Positions 46,401 through 60,000 of a stretch of DNA of 64,000 nt are shown here, piece by piece. Source of the stretch: Sinotaia quadrata (lineage: Eukaryota; Mollusca; Gastropoda; Architaenioglossa; Viviparidae); the NCBI GenBank assembly GCA_028829895.1, contig CM054181.1:32814259-32878258 (forward strand), written 5' to 3'. Within the stretch, counting starts at the first letter, position 1. Each line of letters begins with the position of its first letter. The notes under the pieces are model-generated. The model worked only from the letters and a program-made list of their open reading frames with translations. It had not been told where the DNA came from and made no database searches. Made by a program: the position numbers and the translations under genes.

Positions 46401-49400
46401 CAAGAAGCGTTCTCAGCGTATTGCTGCAATAGCTGAGGCATTGTCCAAAGTTGACTATCATATCATCGTGCTTTTAGAGGTTCCTGATGTCTTTTGAATA
46501 GTTGTAATATTATTCATTTATTTTTCTTTGTTTTACCCTTATAAAAACATGATCATGATAAACTCCGATGTGTAATCATATTTATTGTTTGTATTACATG
46601 TATTTGTTTTTATCATATTTATAAATTTTAAATGTGTATGATTAATCTCTTCCATGTGTGATTAAATTGTGAAATTGTGATCATTTCCCCCACTGTGAGG
46701 TCTGTGAACATCCTGCATTGTTATGTTTACTGCATGACTCATATATTCTATACAGATAGTCATAGTGTATGTTTAGCAAATAAATGTCTTTTAAACATAC
46801 AGTCATAGGTGTATGTTTAGCAAATAAATGTCTTTTATACATACAGTCATAGGTGTATGTTTAGCAAATACATGTCTTTTACACAAACAAGTCCTAGGTG
46901 TATGTTTAGCAAATACATGTCTTTTATACATACAGTCATAGGTGTATGTTTAGCAAATAAATGTCTTTTACACAAACAGTCATAGATGTATGTTTAGCAA
47001 ATAAATGTCTTTTACACAAGCAGTCATAGGTGTATGTTTAGCAAATAAATGTCTTTTACACAAACAGTCACTAGCTGTAGTAATGTATATACAGTCACTT
47101 ACTGATTGTTTATTAAAAACATTTTACATTTTTGCATTTAAACTTTTACAGGTACAGTCACCAGCTGCTGTATCCTTACTAAATATATTTTACTGTTTAC
47201 TCATGCATCACTAATTATATGTTTACAAAATGTATTTTTCCTTTTACACACACAGACACTAGGTTATGTTTACTCAAAGCTTTTTACTTTACACATATGT
47301 AGTTAATAGCTGAAATATGTTTACTCAAAGCATTTTACCTTGTACTCATACAGTCATTGGGTGTGTGTTTCCTAAATAATATTTTCTTTCATGCATACAA
47401 TGATTAGCTGAATATTTTTTTAATTCTCCTATTCTGTTATTTGATGTGTATATGTACAACCTTGGTTTTTAATTTACAGTAACATGTTTTCCACCACACA
47501 AAAATCAAGTTTTGTTTGTTGTCTTTAATTTATTGTGACACGTTTTCAGCACACAAAAGTAATTTCTGTTTGTTGTCTCTAATATTTACTGATAATATGT
47601 TTTCAGCAGATAAAAGTAATGTTTCTTTAATTTACTCTGACATGTTTTTCTGCACACAGAAGACAGCTTTGTTGTCTTTATTTCACTGATTTCAGCACAT
47701 GTTTTTTTTGTTTGTTTTTAATTTACTCTGGTTTTTCTGCACACAGAAGACAGCTTTGTTGTCTTTATTTGACTGATATTTCAGCACATGTTTGTTTGTT
47801 GTATTTAATTTCCTCTGGGTTTTCTAGCACACACTAGACAGCTTTGTTTTTTGTCTTTATTTACTGTTTTACTTTGTGTACTTATACAAAAATGAAGTAG
47901 GTAGAACACTTTATTTAGATTTATTTTATGCTTTATAATATTACATAACTCTACAGCATACAGCCAAAATTGCTGTAAATGTTTCTAAATTCTTTTTTAA
48001 ATAAAAGAAATTAAACATTATTTATAAACTTTTATTGAACCTGCAAACATATGTTGGATGTTCTTTACAGGTTTGGCTGAAAAGTGACTACAAAATTATC
48101 TGTGAGAAAGTCTCTCAGGTGATGCCTTTCAAGCACTACTTTTATAGGTATGTTTTGATTTCTTTTCCTTACCAGTATCAGGCAGTTGGCCTGTGTATGA
48201 TTTATCGTGTCTCTTGCAGGTTTTTATTGACATCCTTCCTCTCATTCACTGATTCAGTATGATGATGATTCTCATCCAGCCTCAGGATTTGTCGTGCTAT
48301 TTCCTGGTCCATCCAACATTATATCCAGTTTGCTTAATATCATTAGCCCCTCAACCTGCTCTCATATATGTCTGGATATGTTTCAAGGTCAGCAGTTAGT
48401 GCTGGCCATGAGGAAACAGAAGACATTTTTGAAAGACAAGTATTTTGTCATGCTATACTATGATCTGTCAAAGAGTGGTTGACCTAGGTAGAACTCCATC
48501 CTGTTAAGTTATAATGAGTAAATTTAATGCATCATTGGATTGCTTGATAACAATAAAACCTTGTTACTGGAAGCATCACCATTTCTCATTGTTAAAATCT
48601 AATGTGATTACATCAGATTCTTTTTCCATACCTACAGAATTCACTGGAATTGGTGGTCAGATCTGCAAAGTGTCTGTTGATGATAAGGAACAGCCCATCT
48701 GGTTGATCCTGAGATGAATACTCACTTGCCATCAGCCTGTTAGTGGGCTTCATAAAGACATTGGCTCAAAATATAGCCACTGCAGTTAAAGCAGGAAGTA
48801 CTAATATTTTACTAGCTAAGAGGAGATGTCATACTTAATGCTGACCCCTGTCCTTGATTCAGGGCAGACTTATTGCCCTTCCTGTATCACTCACAAACTG
48901 TGATTATGGTTTAATGGTAGAGAAAGTGCAGGCATTTCTTTCTTGAGTTGCTCCCCCTCTCTGCAGAAATGTTATGTCATTATCAACTTTAGCTGGGTTT
49001 GTCATTTGATTATTAGAGGTGAGAGAATCAAGTTTCCATGATGGAGGGTTATAGGTCTTTGCTTGGTGATGCTTCAGACATTTTACTAGGTTAGACAAAC
49101 AATATAATTGCATCATACATGCTTTGAAATTAGCAAAGTTCACAAATTAAAAAAAAAATAATGAAATAATACTGGTGATTCTGACTGCTAAGAGTGGTGA
49201 AATGATAGTCATGAATCAACTGTTCTGTCAGTCAGTCTCAGGTTTTGTTTGCCTGTGTTAGCGTCTTGTTGTTTGAACTTTGATTCTAGTAAGTAAAAAT
49301 ACTGACATATATTTCATACATGGCCACTACACATAAGTCAACTACATCTGGAAAAAAAATGATCTTTTCATACACCAAAAGAAAACTGGTTTATTGGACT

Positions 49401-52400
49401 GATTGAGAAACAATATGCCTCATTTTATTCTTCACATGGAAGTCTGTAGTAATTATAATCTGAAGATCAATATATTGTGCTCAGAGATGATTCTCTTCAG
49501 TTAGTAATAGAGTCTTTTTTCTTGGCAAAGAATAGACTTCACCTGGTAGCCATGACGTTCTTTTGATACGTTATGCAAGGCTATTGCTTTTAAAATGTAT
49601 AACTTTATGACTAAATCTAAATTTGTTCTGCCCATCTGCATGCATGCATGCAAGGGATATTACTAGTCATACAGTGCCATTTTAGTGGGAGTAAACTATG
49701 AGACATACACGTAAATAAATTTCCCTCTGAGTACATAAAATTAAAGCAATTTTATCCAATTTTGCCTTCAGTTGCATATAGCCTTAAACTTTAGTCAAAG
49801 AGGTGCGTTGGAGAAACCATCTCCACTTTATACTGATTTATCTTAGAGACATCTACACTATCTTTTGATCTGTCAGTAGGTCCTTTTTTCATTTACTCAT
49901 CCACCCTTGCACTACTTTCATAATTAGGATTGCATATTCTCTCCTTGTAGTTCTTCACTGCATTTCACTCATAAATATATCTATACAGAAAGATTTTGAT
50001 ATAGCAGTGGAAAATTCATGCCTCTTGCATTAATTCTACCACTGAATATATATTTGGCTGCATAATCAAATAGCAATTTTCTAAGCAGAATAAATTTGTC
50101 CTGCATTCTTACCAAATATGTATATATGTGTGTTTTATATATATATATATATCTAGAAGAAAGCTAATTTTTCAGACATTTTGCAAATTGGATACTGATG
50201 AAGATTGTGGATAAGGGGAACTAATCAGTAAGTGCTTTCATCATTAAGATCCCCTAAGAGTGAACCTAGCCTTTTCGGTCACTTAGCTTGTGATTTTGAC
50301 TGCACCCTTCTGTGTACACATCTGTTAAATATTCAAGAAAAAAAATTTGCTGAAAATTTCTTTTTATTACCTAAAGTTAACCTTTTCTCAATTGTGTTAT
50401 AAAAATATATATATATATATTTAGTATTTTGTTCATTTTATTTTACTTTTATGAGCTATACTGTTTGCTGTGCAAACGTTGGGATGATCAGCTTTACACT
50501 TGGCTTCAAATTTATCTGTATAGGTGGCAAGAGTTTAGAAAAAGTGTCTCTGCTGAAATGCATTGGAACATGTGTCAGTGCAATTGTAGATGTGCAGCCT
50601 TGACAGTATTGACTTGTTGCAACTGCCATTTTAAAATTTTTCTGAAAGAAAGAAATTATTTTTATTTTTCATGTTTGTTGTAGTGGAGTTATTGGCAGTG
50701 GGATTTCTGTGTTTTCCAAACTGCCAATTCTGGAGACTTTCTTCCATCGCTTTCATCTCAATGGACATGCACATAAAATACAGCATGGAGACTGGTTTGG
50801 TGGAAAAGGTGTGGGCCTTTGCTGCTTGGAGTTCTCTGGATACAAAATAAACCTTTATGTAACACATGTACGTTTACTGATATATGTGACTGTTAAATCA
50901 AAGCCAGAGCAACATGTGTTTTTGTTATTTTTCTAAATATTTATAATTTTTTTTTTTTAATTTTTAATTTATTTGTTGTTGTCTCCCTTTCTATCTAACT
51001 TTACATTCTGAATATAATGAATTATTGATTATTGTCTTGTGTGCTGTTACCTTTATCATCATCAGATATTTAAAATCAGATGGAATATATTCACTTTAGA
51101 GTTCATTTCTTAATGATATTATATTTTTATGAATATTATCTTGAAGAGTAACATAGTATAACTAAATTATTTGATTTTTAGGTTAATTCTAGCAACATTG
51201 CTTTTTCTTAATGAGAATGCAAGAATCATGCCACTAGTGTCTTAAAATGTGTTGATTTAATTGAAATAGCATGTAGTGTATACTCTTTCTTTTCCCTTGT
51301 CATTTTTTTTCTTTTATCATTCTGCCAAGATTCATGCAGAGTACAACCGTGCATTCGATGAGTATCTTCCACACCGCCTTGCTCAAGCTTTTGAACTTAG
51401 TCAGTTCATTCGCCATACTTCTGCCTCATGTGATTTCATTTTAGTTGCTGGAGACTTTAATCTGGAAAGTTCTGACGTCGGCTACCACATGATTGTCACC
51501 AATACCCCCTTGTCTGATGCTTGGAAAGACAAGGCAAGTACAAACATATCAGATTTTTAGTATCTGCTTGTGTTTTCTTTTAGGATTAGTTTCATTTTTT
51601 TAGAAAAAAGCAAATGGTGAAGTTTGCATCTACCTGCTATTATTTCCTTTCTTCCTAGTGCCAATTTTTATTTCTACAGAGATAAAGCTGTATGTAAGGA
51701 ACAGTAGAATGGCACACAATGTGGACGTAAGACCATTTTTATTTAAGGAGAGTTTGGCAGAGTAAATTTGCCTATCCCTGTTTCTTTCTTAATAATTATA
51801 TCTTTGTTGCCAATCTTTCATGTGATTGTGCATTAAGATATTAGCAGCATTAATTAGTGTATAATACTAATCACTTCTGAAGTCATCTGCCAACTTCAAA
51901 GCCCCCCCCAAAAATATATGTGAATTTTTTCTTTTTTATTTTTGGGGGGGTTGCTGCATTCTAAATTGTATGTTGTGTCTTTTATCCTTTGCTTTAGATA
52001 TTTTATTTTGGCGATGATGAACTTTCTCAGTGTACTTCATGAGAGGACCATGAAGCTGTTAGAAAATCTCATCAAATTATTTCTGTTTTAAATTCCATAT
52101 CATATTTTGCCAATAAAATTTTAAATAGTGTTGATGTATTAAGTAGTTTAATTTAGTTGTTATTATATTAATGGAATAGTTTTGTATTTACATTTTTCAG
52201 AAGAACACTCCGGAGACAAATATAACTGGAGCAACTCATGAATGTCCTTTCAATCCTTTCAGAGACAAAAGCCTGGCAGTAGTTTGTCCAGATGGGAAAC
52301 GTATTGATTACATTATGTATCGGGTGATCAAACCAGGCAAGCTATTCAATAAATTGCTTAGTTTATCAGTTTTTTCCCAAAGTGGCATTAAATGAATAAT

Positions 52401-53752
52401 GCTTATGTTGTAGTAGTTGAACACTTTTAATACTAGCAATTTGCAGCGTTGTTTGGTTAATTTTTCCATTACACAACTAGACATATATATTATCTATACA
52501 TACCAGTGACATACCTATCACAAACAAAGGGTCCTTCATTACTTGGAGAGATAAATGTGCTTACTAGGAAGTGTGCTTATTATTTAGAGTAGACCCTATT
52601 AGTACCCTTGTTTGCTATGTCACTTATTTAGAGTAGTCTCCCATTAGTACTTTGTTTTGCTGTGCCACTTATTTAGAGTTGTCCCCCTTGTTTTGTTTTG
52701 CCTTGTTTTGCTGAGATGCTGTGAGGATATGTTGCTACTCAGGGTTACTCATTTGCTATTTTCTTGACAGTGCCAGCTTTCTTCCATGTTTGCTTCATTG
52801 TTGATGATGTTCCCTTTCATTCCTGTCATATTGTATGTCCACAAGTTAATGTAAGGCAAATTTTTTTCCTTTATCCACAGGTTACTGTAAGACACATTTT
52901 TGCTTTGTTCTCAATTTACTGTGAGACATGTCTCCTTACTGTAAAACACTTTTGCTTTGTTCTCAATTTACTGAGACATATGTCTCCTTACTGTGAAACA
53001 CTTTTGCTTTGTTCTCAATTTACTGAGACATATGTCTCCTTACTGTAAAACACTTTTGCTTTGTTCACAATTTACCATGAGGCATAAATCTCCTTACTAC
53101 TTGTTTATTGACCCTTTCTGTTGTTTGTCTTCTTTGATGATATCAATTGAATCATAGCTGACTATGTTTTGAATGTAGCCTTGAGATGGTAGACTTAGAG
53201 GTATAAGTGTAGTTGGTTAGTGAAAAGAAGTATGCATAAGTTTGGAACAGAAACTAACTTGCTCTTGTGACTTTTATGTGAACCAGTTACTCATACACTT
53301 TAGGGATATTTTATATGCAAAACTTACATGGTTGTACATTGGGTCAAAGTTTTATCCTCAAAATCAGATTTTAAAGTACAGTTTTAATTTCAATTTTAAA
53401 ATGTAGTCATATAATTATGTCACTAGAGTGAGGTCATTGGTGAAATAGTCAAGTATGCTCTGAAATCTAGTCACATGCATCCTTATGCCTGACATCTTCA
53501 CCTGTTATTCAGAAAAAATAATTATTCAAAGTCGTTGGTATGCTTTATTTGACCTACTTTTGTGTGTTTATTTACATTATTAGGTCAATATTATGTTGTT
53601 ACTTTCATGGATACTCATGGTTCTGTAATTTTAAAATAGAGCTGCCATTGCTATTGACTGAGAATGCACAAACTTTTTATATATACAATACAAAACAAAT
53701 GCAGTGAAAATTCAGAAGTCTTTATAAATTAAAAATACTCACACACGCACAT

Positions 53753-53804
<52 letters not shown>

Positions 53805-56199
53805 GATTGCGAAAAATACACTTATTAACAATGACAGATAAACAGTGAAATGTGTAATCATGTTTACAATACACTTATTAACATAATACAATGACAGACC
53901 ATGAAATGAGTAATTCTGTTTACAATATACTTATTACTAACACACAGACAATGAAATAAGTAAGCTGTTGACAGTACACTTATTATTGACACATTAACAA
54001 TGAAATGAGTAAGTCTGTTGACAGTACACTTATTAATGACACAAACAATGAAATGAGTAATCCTGTTGAGGTATGAAAACTTACAGGTGTAGGTGTATGT
54101 GTGGAGAAGTGTACTACAACCCTTGGAATGGTGCCAGGAATGTCATTTTCCTACTCTGACCATGAAGCAGTTGCTGCTGAATTTTCCATTTTCTCCAGAG
54201 AAGAAGGTATTTACTGATTCCTTCCAAATTCCTGTTGCCTGCTCACAGTCACAAATCACTGTTGAAACTTTACAAATATTTCATGCAGTTTCTTTGGATT
54301 GTGATTTATAGCTTAATTACAAATATCACTTGAACAGTCTGCTTGGGTTGCAGTTTGTAGCATTGATAAAAACATCATTTAACAATCTATTTGATTTGCA
54401 GTTTATAGCTTTATTAGAAACATCATTTTCACAATGTGTTTAGATTGCAGTTCCTAACTATTCCAATGATCACTTTAACAATGCATTTGGGTTGTAGTTT
54501 ATAGCTTTGTTACAAATAATCACTTTAAAAACCAAGTGAAGAGGAATTTACATCAGTTGTACCTATGAACTCGATCAACAGATTTAGGTTTTCTGATAAT
54601 ATTCATAAAATTGCAAAGCTATAGTCCTGATGATTATTGCAATATAAATAAAGAAAAGATTGTGTTTCTGCAAAATATTTCTGCAAGCTTGATGATAACC
54701 CAGAGGATTAAAAAGTCACTCTTTTATATTGAAAGTATGGCAATGGGTAAAGGAAACTAACTCTGCACAAATATTTTTGTGCTATTGCATACCTTTACTG
54801 CACATGGAAAAAGAAACAACCTTGACTGGACTATATAGTCCAGAGCATTTTAGCCACTTTGTATCACTATTTGACAGTGTCATGTGTGAATGAGAGCTTG
54901 CTTTCTATTATATTTATAACACTAAAATAATAACATTTATAAAAGTTACTGGCTACTGGAACATCTCTGTCACATTCATTTGGATTGTAGTTTGTAGCCA
55001 TGTAACAATCTTCACTTTACATTCTGTTTGGAATGTAGTTTTTAGCCATGTTACAATCTTCATCACTTTAACACTTTGTTTGGATTGTAGTTATATAGCT
55101 GTATTACAAACATCACTTTCACAGTCTGTTTGGATTTTAGTTATATAGCTGTATTACAAACATCACTTTCACAGTGTTTGGATTGTAGGTATATAGCTGT
55201 ATTACAAACATCACTTTCACAGTCTGTTTGGAATGTGGTTTTTAGCTGTATTACAAACATCACTTACACAGTCTGTTTGGATTGTAGTTATATAGTTGTA
55301 TTACAAACATCACTTTCACAGTCTGTTTGGATTGTAGTTATATAGCTGTATTACAAACATCACTTTCACAGTCTGTTTGGATTGTAGTTATATAGCTGTA
55401 TTACAAACATCACTTTCACAGTCTGTTTGGAATTTGGTTTTTAGCTGTATTACAAACATCACTTACACAGTCTGTTTGAATTGTAGTTATATAGCTGTAT
55501 TACAAACATCACTTTCACAGTCTGTTTGGAATGTGGTTTTTACTATATTACAAACATCTCTTTCACAATCCATTTGGATTAAACTTTATAGCTATGTGTC
55601 TTGCATATTGTGAAGAAAAGGCAGGTAAAACAATGCTGTCAATTTGGTCACAACAATGCTTTAAAATGTATATACTTCCATAAAGAATATAGTAGTCCAC
55701 ATGGATTATTTTAAGATAATAAACTAATGATTTAAGTTATTTTGAAAAGTAATGGTTTGGCCTTTGCCCTTCTTTAAGCATGATTTTTAATCAAACTCTG
55801 TTTACATTATATTATATTAAAATATTGTTTTGGTTTTTTTTAATAGGTGCGAAAGAGAATAGGAAAGATGATGACCACACTTTGTATCTTCAAGCTGCCC
55901 GTGATTTGATAAAATCAGGAGTGGAACAGGTGCGGAGCAGTGCCACCCGTCTGCAGTTACGAGCCCTGGGACTGGCAGTACTTCTCTTTTGGTTGAGCAA
56001 TACAGATTTTGCATCTTCTAATCCTCCTGCTGTCATCGTTTTCGTGGGGTTTTTAAAGCTAGGCCTAGCAGTGGTTTTGGTGGCTATGGTGTGGTTGTCA
56101 TTGGTGGTAAAAGAGGGTGAAGTTCATGGTCTCCTGGCTACTTTAAGTGACCTTGATTTAGTGTTAGCACAGGATAAGACAAGAAAGAAAGTGACATAA
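43399..56199 (+). CDS. SMPD2: neutral sphingomyelinase (SMPD2-type), 8 coding exons, complete
   Basis: Spliced CDS: 43399-43439, 46377-46479, 48071-48147, 50684-50867, 51330-51533, 52201-52336, 54087-54206, 55847-56199 (1218 nt, 405 residues; human SMPD2 is 423). All phases join. It hydrolyses sphingomyelin to ceramide and phosphocholine at internal membranes (family knowledge). Visible exonuclease/endonuclease/phosphatase-fold motifs, in order: LNCW (Asn12), LLEVW (Glu48, metal ligand), GVIGSGISVFSK (75-86), HGDWFGGKG (108-116), THIHAEYN (134-141), GDFNLE (Asp177, Asn179), RIDY (237-240), SDHEA (Asp273, catalytic His274). Two hydrophobic segments near 326-338 and 350-376 match the C-terminal membrane anchors of SMPD2, not of SMPD3 or SMPD4. 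Start: an in-frame TAA lies at 43390; Met3 has the better Kozak context (aaaATGg), so initiation could be two codons later. Introns after exons 5 and 6 are GC-AG. No frameshift or missing catalytic residue. Confidence 0.94.
46377..46479 (+). CDS. SMPD2: sphingomyelinase coding exon 2
   Basis: Acceptor ttgcag at 46371-46376. It encodes GVPVPIICKKRSQR and ends at the metal-binding Glu48 (LLE). The donor GTTCCT is weak, but the VW of the LLEVW motif resumes exactly at exon 3. Confidence 0.9.
46745..47070. repeat. ~44-bp minisatellite in sphingomyelinase intron 2, about 7 units
   Basis: Units agtcataggtgtatgtttag + caaataaatgtcttttacac; degenerate relatives continue to about 47400. Confidence 0.93.
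47480..47860. repeat. degenerate ~80-100-bp tandem array, sphingomyelinase intron 2
   Basis: Recurrent cacacagaagacagctttgt and aatttactctg blocks. Confidence 0.65.
48071..48147 (+). CDS. SMPD2: sphingomyelinase coding exon 3
   Basis: Acceptor ctttacag; encodes VWLKSDYKIICEKVSQ through HYFY; donor GTATGT. It ends with two bases of a Ser codon completed in exon 4. Confidence 0.92.
50684..50867 (+). CDS. SMPD2: sphingomyelinase coding exon 4
   Basis: Acceptor ttgttgtag; encodes SGVIGSGISVFSK and HGDWFGGKG, then LYVTH; donor GTACGT, phase 0. Confidence 0.94.
51330..51533 (+). CDS. SMPD2: sphingomyelinase coding exon 5 (GC donor)
   Basis: Acceptor ctgccaag; encodes IHAEYN through the GDFNLE motif and ends DAWKDK. 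The donor is AAG|GCAAGT, a canonical GC-AG type. The only nearby GT (four bases on) would break the frame with exon 6. Confidence 0.93.
52201..52336 (+). CDS. SMPD2: sphingomyelinase coding exon 6 (GC donor)
   Basis: Acceptor catttttcag; encodes KNTPETN through PDGKRIDYIMYR. The donor is CAG|GCAAGC, a second GC-AG intron; this junction joins in phase 1 to exon 7. Confidence 0.92.
52860..53085. repeat. ~51-bp minisatellite in sphingomyelinase intron 6, about 4 units
   Basis: Units tttgctttgttctcaattta + ctgagacatatgtctcctta. Confidence 0.9.
53744..53803. repeat. (CA)n microsatellite, intron 6
   Basis: About 25 CA units with one cgca interruption near the start. Confidence 0.97.
53815..54070. 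repeat. ~60-bp tandem array, intron 6
   Basis: Units with acacttattaac.. and acaatgaaatgagtaa.. blocks, about 5 copies. Confidence 0.85.
54087..54206 (+). CDS. SMPD2: sphingomyelinase coding exon 7
   Basis: Acceptor cttacag; encodes GVGVCVEK and the catalytic SDHEAV motif. A second AG six bases downstream (54091-54092) is in frame and could give a form two residues shorter; the upstream one matches the human length here. Donor GTATTT. Confidence 0.92.
54300..55590. repeat. 50-bp minisatellite in sphingomyelinase intron 7
   Basis: Units tatagctgtattacaaacat + cactttcacagtctgtttgg; well conserved from about 54970, decayed before. Periodic frames across it are not genes. Confidence 0.94.
55847..56199 (+). 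CDS. SMPD2: sphingomyelinase coding exon 8 and stop
   Basis: Acceptor ttttaatag; encodes a charged linker (AKENRKDDDH), an amphipathic stretch, two hydrophobic segments (LRALGLAVLLFWL and a longer one near 350-376), and ends KKVT, then TAA at 56197. Confidence 0.93.
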
Positions 56200-56499
56200 T
56201 CTGGAAGGTCAGTGTCCAACATATCTCAAGCATATTGCTCAGTTTGAAATTGATCAGAGCAGATGTCTGTTATAACGCTTGTTATTGTTTGTGTACATTA
56301 TCTTTTCATATCTCTCCTGAGGTTTTCATTTTAAATATGTTTCTTTTGATTCAATGAGGTAACAATCTTTTTTTAAATTTAAATATGTTGTATTCTATTA
56401 CAGTAAATAGAACAGTTTTATGTGAGATTTTCAAAAAATTGCAAAAAGCTACATGAAGGCATTTTATTACAATTGATCACTTCCTGACAGCAAATAATC

Positions 56500-56900
56500 C
56501 TGTAATTCACACTTCACTTCTACTGATGTTGTACATGTAAATCACACTTCACTTCTACTGGTGTTGTACATGTAAACCACAACTCTTCACTTCTACTGGT
56601 ATCATACATCCCAAACAGATACAGTTGATGCATGTCACATTGCGTTATTATTTTTGTTGTTTTATCATAATCAGAACAATAGTTGTATGCTTCAAGCATT
56701 GCTGTTGCATTATAAACAGTTGATCATTGCCCAACAACAAGTAGTCAACCCAATCATTGCACTTCTGTTGTACTGGTGTTGTACATCCCAATCATTGCAC
56801 TTCTGTTGTACTGGTGTTGTACAGATACACTTAATAAATGTCATATTGTGTTATTATTGTTATTAACTTGTTTTATCAAAGCAGAACAATAGTTGTGTTG
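56500..56900. repeat. tandem duplications in the sphingomyelinase 3' UTR
   Basis: cacttctactggtgttgtac units three to four times, inside a ~190-bp block that is itself present twice (cagaacaatagttgt at about 56671 and 56882). Confidence 0.75.
56833..56838 (+). promoter_or_regulatory. candidate poly(A) signal of the sphingomyelinase gene
   Basis: First AATAAA after the stop, about 630 bases into the 3' flank. Another lies at 57043-57048, and further ones near 59553, so the 3' UTR length is uncertain. Confidence 0.4.
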
Positions 56901-57049
56901 TAAACAGTGCTGTTTAGCCAGGATGTTTAAGTGTTGTCAAAGTTAGACTGTGTCACTTTCATTAGATTTATCCTCTTTGTTTCATAGTACTGAAGTTAGT
57001 TATATCAGTCATTCTAATATGTACTGACATTTTTGTCAGTAAAATAAAT

Positions 57050-60000
57050 ATAGTAAAAGTAAATTCTTTATTGTTTGGCTTAAGAAAATTAATTCTGAAG
57101 TTTAACAACAAAATATTTTTAAAAAAGAATTCTTTTAAAATCATATCTGCAAATATGTCACATGTGCATAAATGAATTATTGATAGCAGAAATAAACAAA
57201 AATTAATGGTAAAAAAATTAGTATTACAGAAGCATAAAAGTGGCAGGTTAGGGGTATTCTTTTGGTATGGGTTTTTGTTTCTTTTTAATAAATGTTGATA
57301 TCTTACCATATACCATGACTATTTCCTAAATATTCAATTTTTTAATTTAAGAAGTACATTATTCTACCGACCACTAAATAAGCAGCTTTTCGTGCCATTC
57401 TCTGCTATCATATTATAAATGTATTTAAAAAGCTGTATTTCTTTTAATGTCATAGAATTTATAGAAAACAACAATAGGACAGTCTGATGAGTGGGGGATG
57501 TATTGTTATGGAATGATTGAATGTAATTGCTTCCCTTTAATGATCTCTTACCATTAGTCCATATTAAAGTTTCCCATTTTTTGCAAAATTATTTTTTAAT
57601 AATATTATTTCTCTGATTACATGGAAATCCAAGATGCAAACATGATATTGATAGTTAATCTTTAGTTTCAAATTGTCTCCAGGTATTGGTGACATCGTTG
57701 TGCTTATTACTTCTAAATTAACTCAGTATAATTTTGAAAGACACTATGCTGCGCAATTATATTTGTTTATATGGAGTGTTGTGTTCCTGTTTTGACTTTG
57801 TGGCAATCACTTTAACATAAATTTTAATCAAGCAAATTGTTTGTGCAGGAAAAATGCTACCTGACCTGTTTGAATGACAGGAAAAAGTAAATTGATTTGT
57901 AGTGATATTAAAATGTTGGTATTTCTCTTAAGGTGTCACATCATCACCATCATCATCATTATTTTTGTGTCTTGGTTCTCTTATTATTGTTTTCCTTTGG
58001 TTGTCTGTTCTTAATCATCATAACCTTAAGTTTGCGTTCATACTTTTGCAATAATTTTATTCAAATATTTTTATAAATTACTATAATTAGATCAATCACA
58101 GTTTTAGAATTGAGTTGTTTTATTATGAAATAATAAATCCTGACAATTTTTTGCATATGTACAAAATATTAATTAACTTCATAGTTAATTTATGTGGATA
58201 GAGTTGAGAGGATGGGATGGGTGATAAAAATGGATAATGGTGTTTAGTTAAGTAACAGAAATTGATTATAAATCAATTTCTAGATTGTTTCTATGCATAG
58301 CTGATTCTATATATGGGAGGATGTTTCTGATTATGGAAAATATTTCCATCATATATTTAAACAAACAAAATATTTTTTGATTATGTAGCAAAACATTTTA
58401 CGTCTAGTAGTATGCAAGACTGTTAAAGAAAATAGTGCATTCAAATATACATACATACACAAATCAATCACCTTTGTGTTCATTTTTTTTTCTGCTTGTA
58501 GTTTAATAGGTGTGTTGACAGCATTTTCACCTAAAACCATTGTACACAAATTTTTTCATCAGTGAATATACTTAAATTTATGAAAATGTATGTCATTCCA
58601 TTTTGTGTTATAAAGATAAACTTATGAAACCATCAACTGCTCACTCTGAAAAATCAGTCAGAATGAGTTCAAAAATAAACTCTTCACTTTTTTCTTCACA
58701 ACATCACTTACAGGTATGGATTTGACTTTATGTCACTAACCACTACAATCTTCTCATTTTAAATCAAATTCTTAATTTTTTTTTCTCACACAACCTATAA
58801 GTATGGATTTGAGTTTGCAGTCACTAGATCTCTAGTCTTCCTGTTCTGTAGCACATTCTTTGGTCATTTTTTCTCACAACAGACACTGCCACTTAACTGT
58901 ATGGATTTTACTTTATATTGTGCCTGTCAATAAACCACCGAGTGGAGAGGAATTGGACTCATCTGGAATATAATGTACATTACTTGATGACTGACAGACT
59001 ATAAAGTGTTTTGCTACTATTATATATTGCTTGGTGATTGAGACCTACTTGTGCAAGAAAATGTAGAGATGTGTTGCTCTCAAATACTTGTGAGTGATTA
59101 TGGCCTTCAGTTCAAAAAAATATATCTGTATGAAGTGATGTATTGCTATTATCTATTACTTGGTAATTGTGGCCTACTGTTGAAAGTGTTGTATTACTAT
59201 TTATGTGGCTTGTTGAAAGGATAAACAAAGTGTTGTATTGCTATTTTATTCTGTTTGATGATTGTGGCTTGTTGTTGAAAGGATATACAAAGTGTTGTAT
59301 TGCTATTTTATTCTGTTTGATGATTGGGACATACTAATAACTGAATTACTCTGTGACACCATTATGCACTGCTATCACTGGTCATACCTGCTTTTGGAAG
59401 AAAAAAATGGTATGATTTAGGAGACAGTGGCAGACATATGGCAAAGAGTTGAGGTAATGAAAATGAACAAACTGCATACGGTGTATACATTGAAAAGGGA
59501 CATAATACAGAGAATTAATATGTACATTATTTAGGGGCTATTTTGTTTATGAAATAAAATATGTGTTTTGTGGTGCAATTTAGTATATGTTATAGTAAAA
59601 ACAGTTGCATATAAACCATTTATAGCACTATATGTATACAGAACAACAACAACAACAAATCTTAACTGCTTGTTGTTTCAGTACCTGTTGTTTTTTTTTT
59701 GCAACATATGTTACACTTGTAATGGATTCGCTATAAGAAAATAAAATTGCTTCTTATTGTAGTTCTTTTACAGTTTAGTCAGTCAAAATTAGTTTTTAAT
59801 CTATTTTTATTGAAAAGAGAAATGCTTTGCATGTATTCCTTGCACATTGTGTTCAGATCACATGCATTTTATTTGTTAGGTGATTTTTTTTTTTCGTTCT
59901 CAGGTGTTTTTGTTTAAATCCTTTACTTACCTTGCTGAATTTATGATGAAACATGAATTTTCTAATAATTTAATTGACTAAATATTTTTTTTTTACTGAT

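Noticed and set aside
55130..55613. Two frames of 71 and 78 codons with repeated IAVLQTSLSQS
   Set aside because: Read-through of the 50-bp minisatellite in sphingomyelinase intron 7.
56968..57309. 113-codon minus-strand frame
   Set aside because: Low-complexity, AT-driven composition in the 3' flank of the sphingomyelinase gene; no motif, no splice signals.
57486..57500. ctgatgagt, like a hammerhead ribozyme core
   Set aside because: No matching GAAA core and stem III partner downstream.
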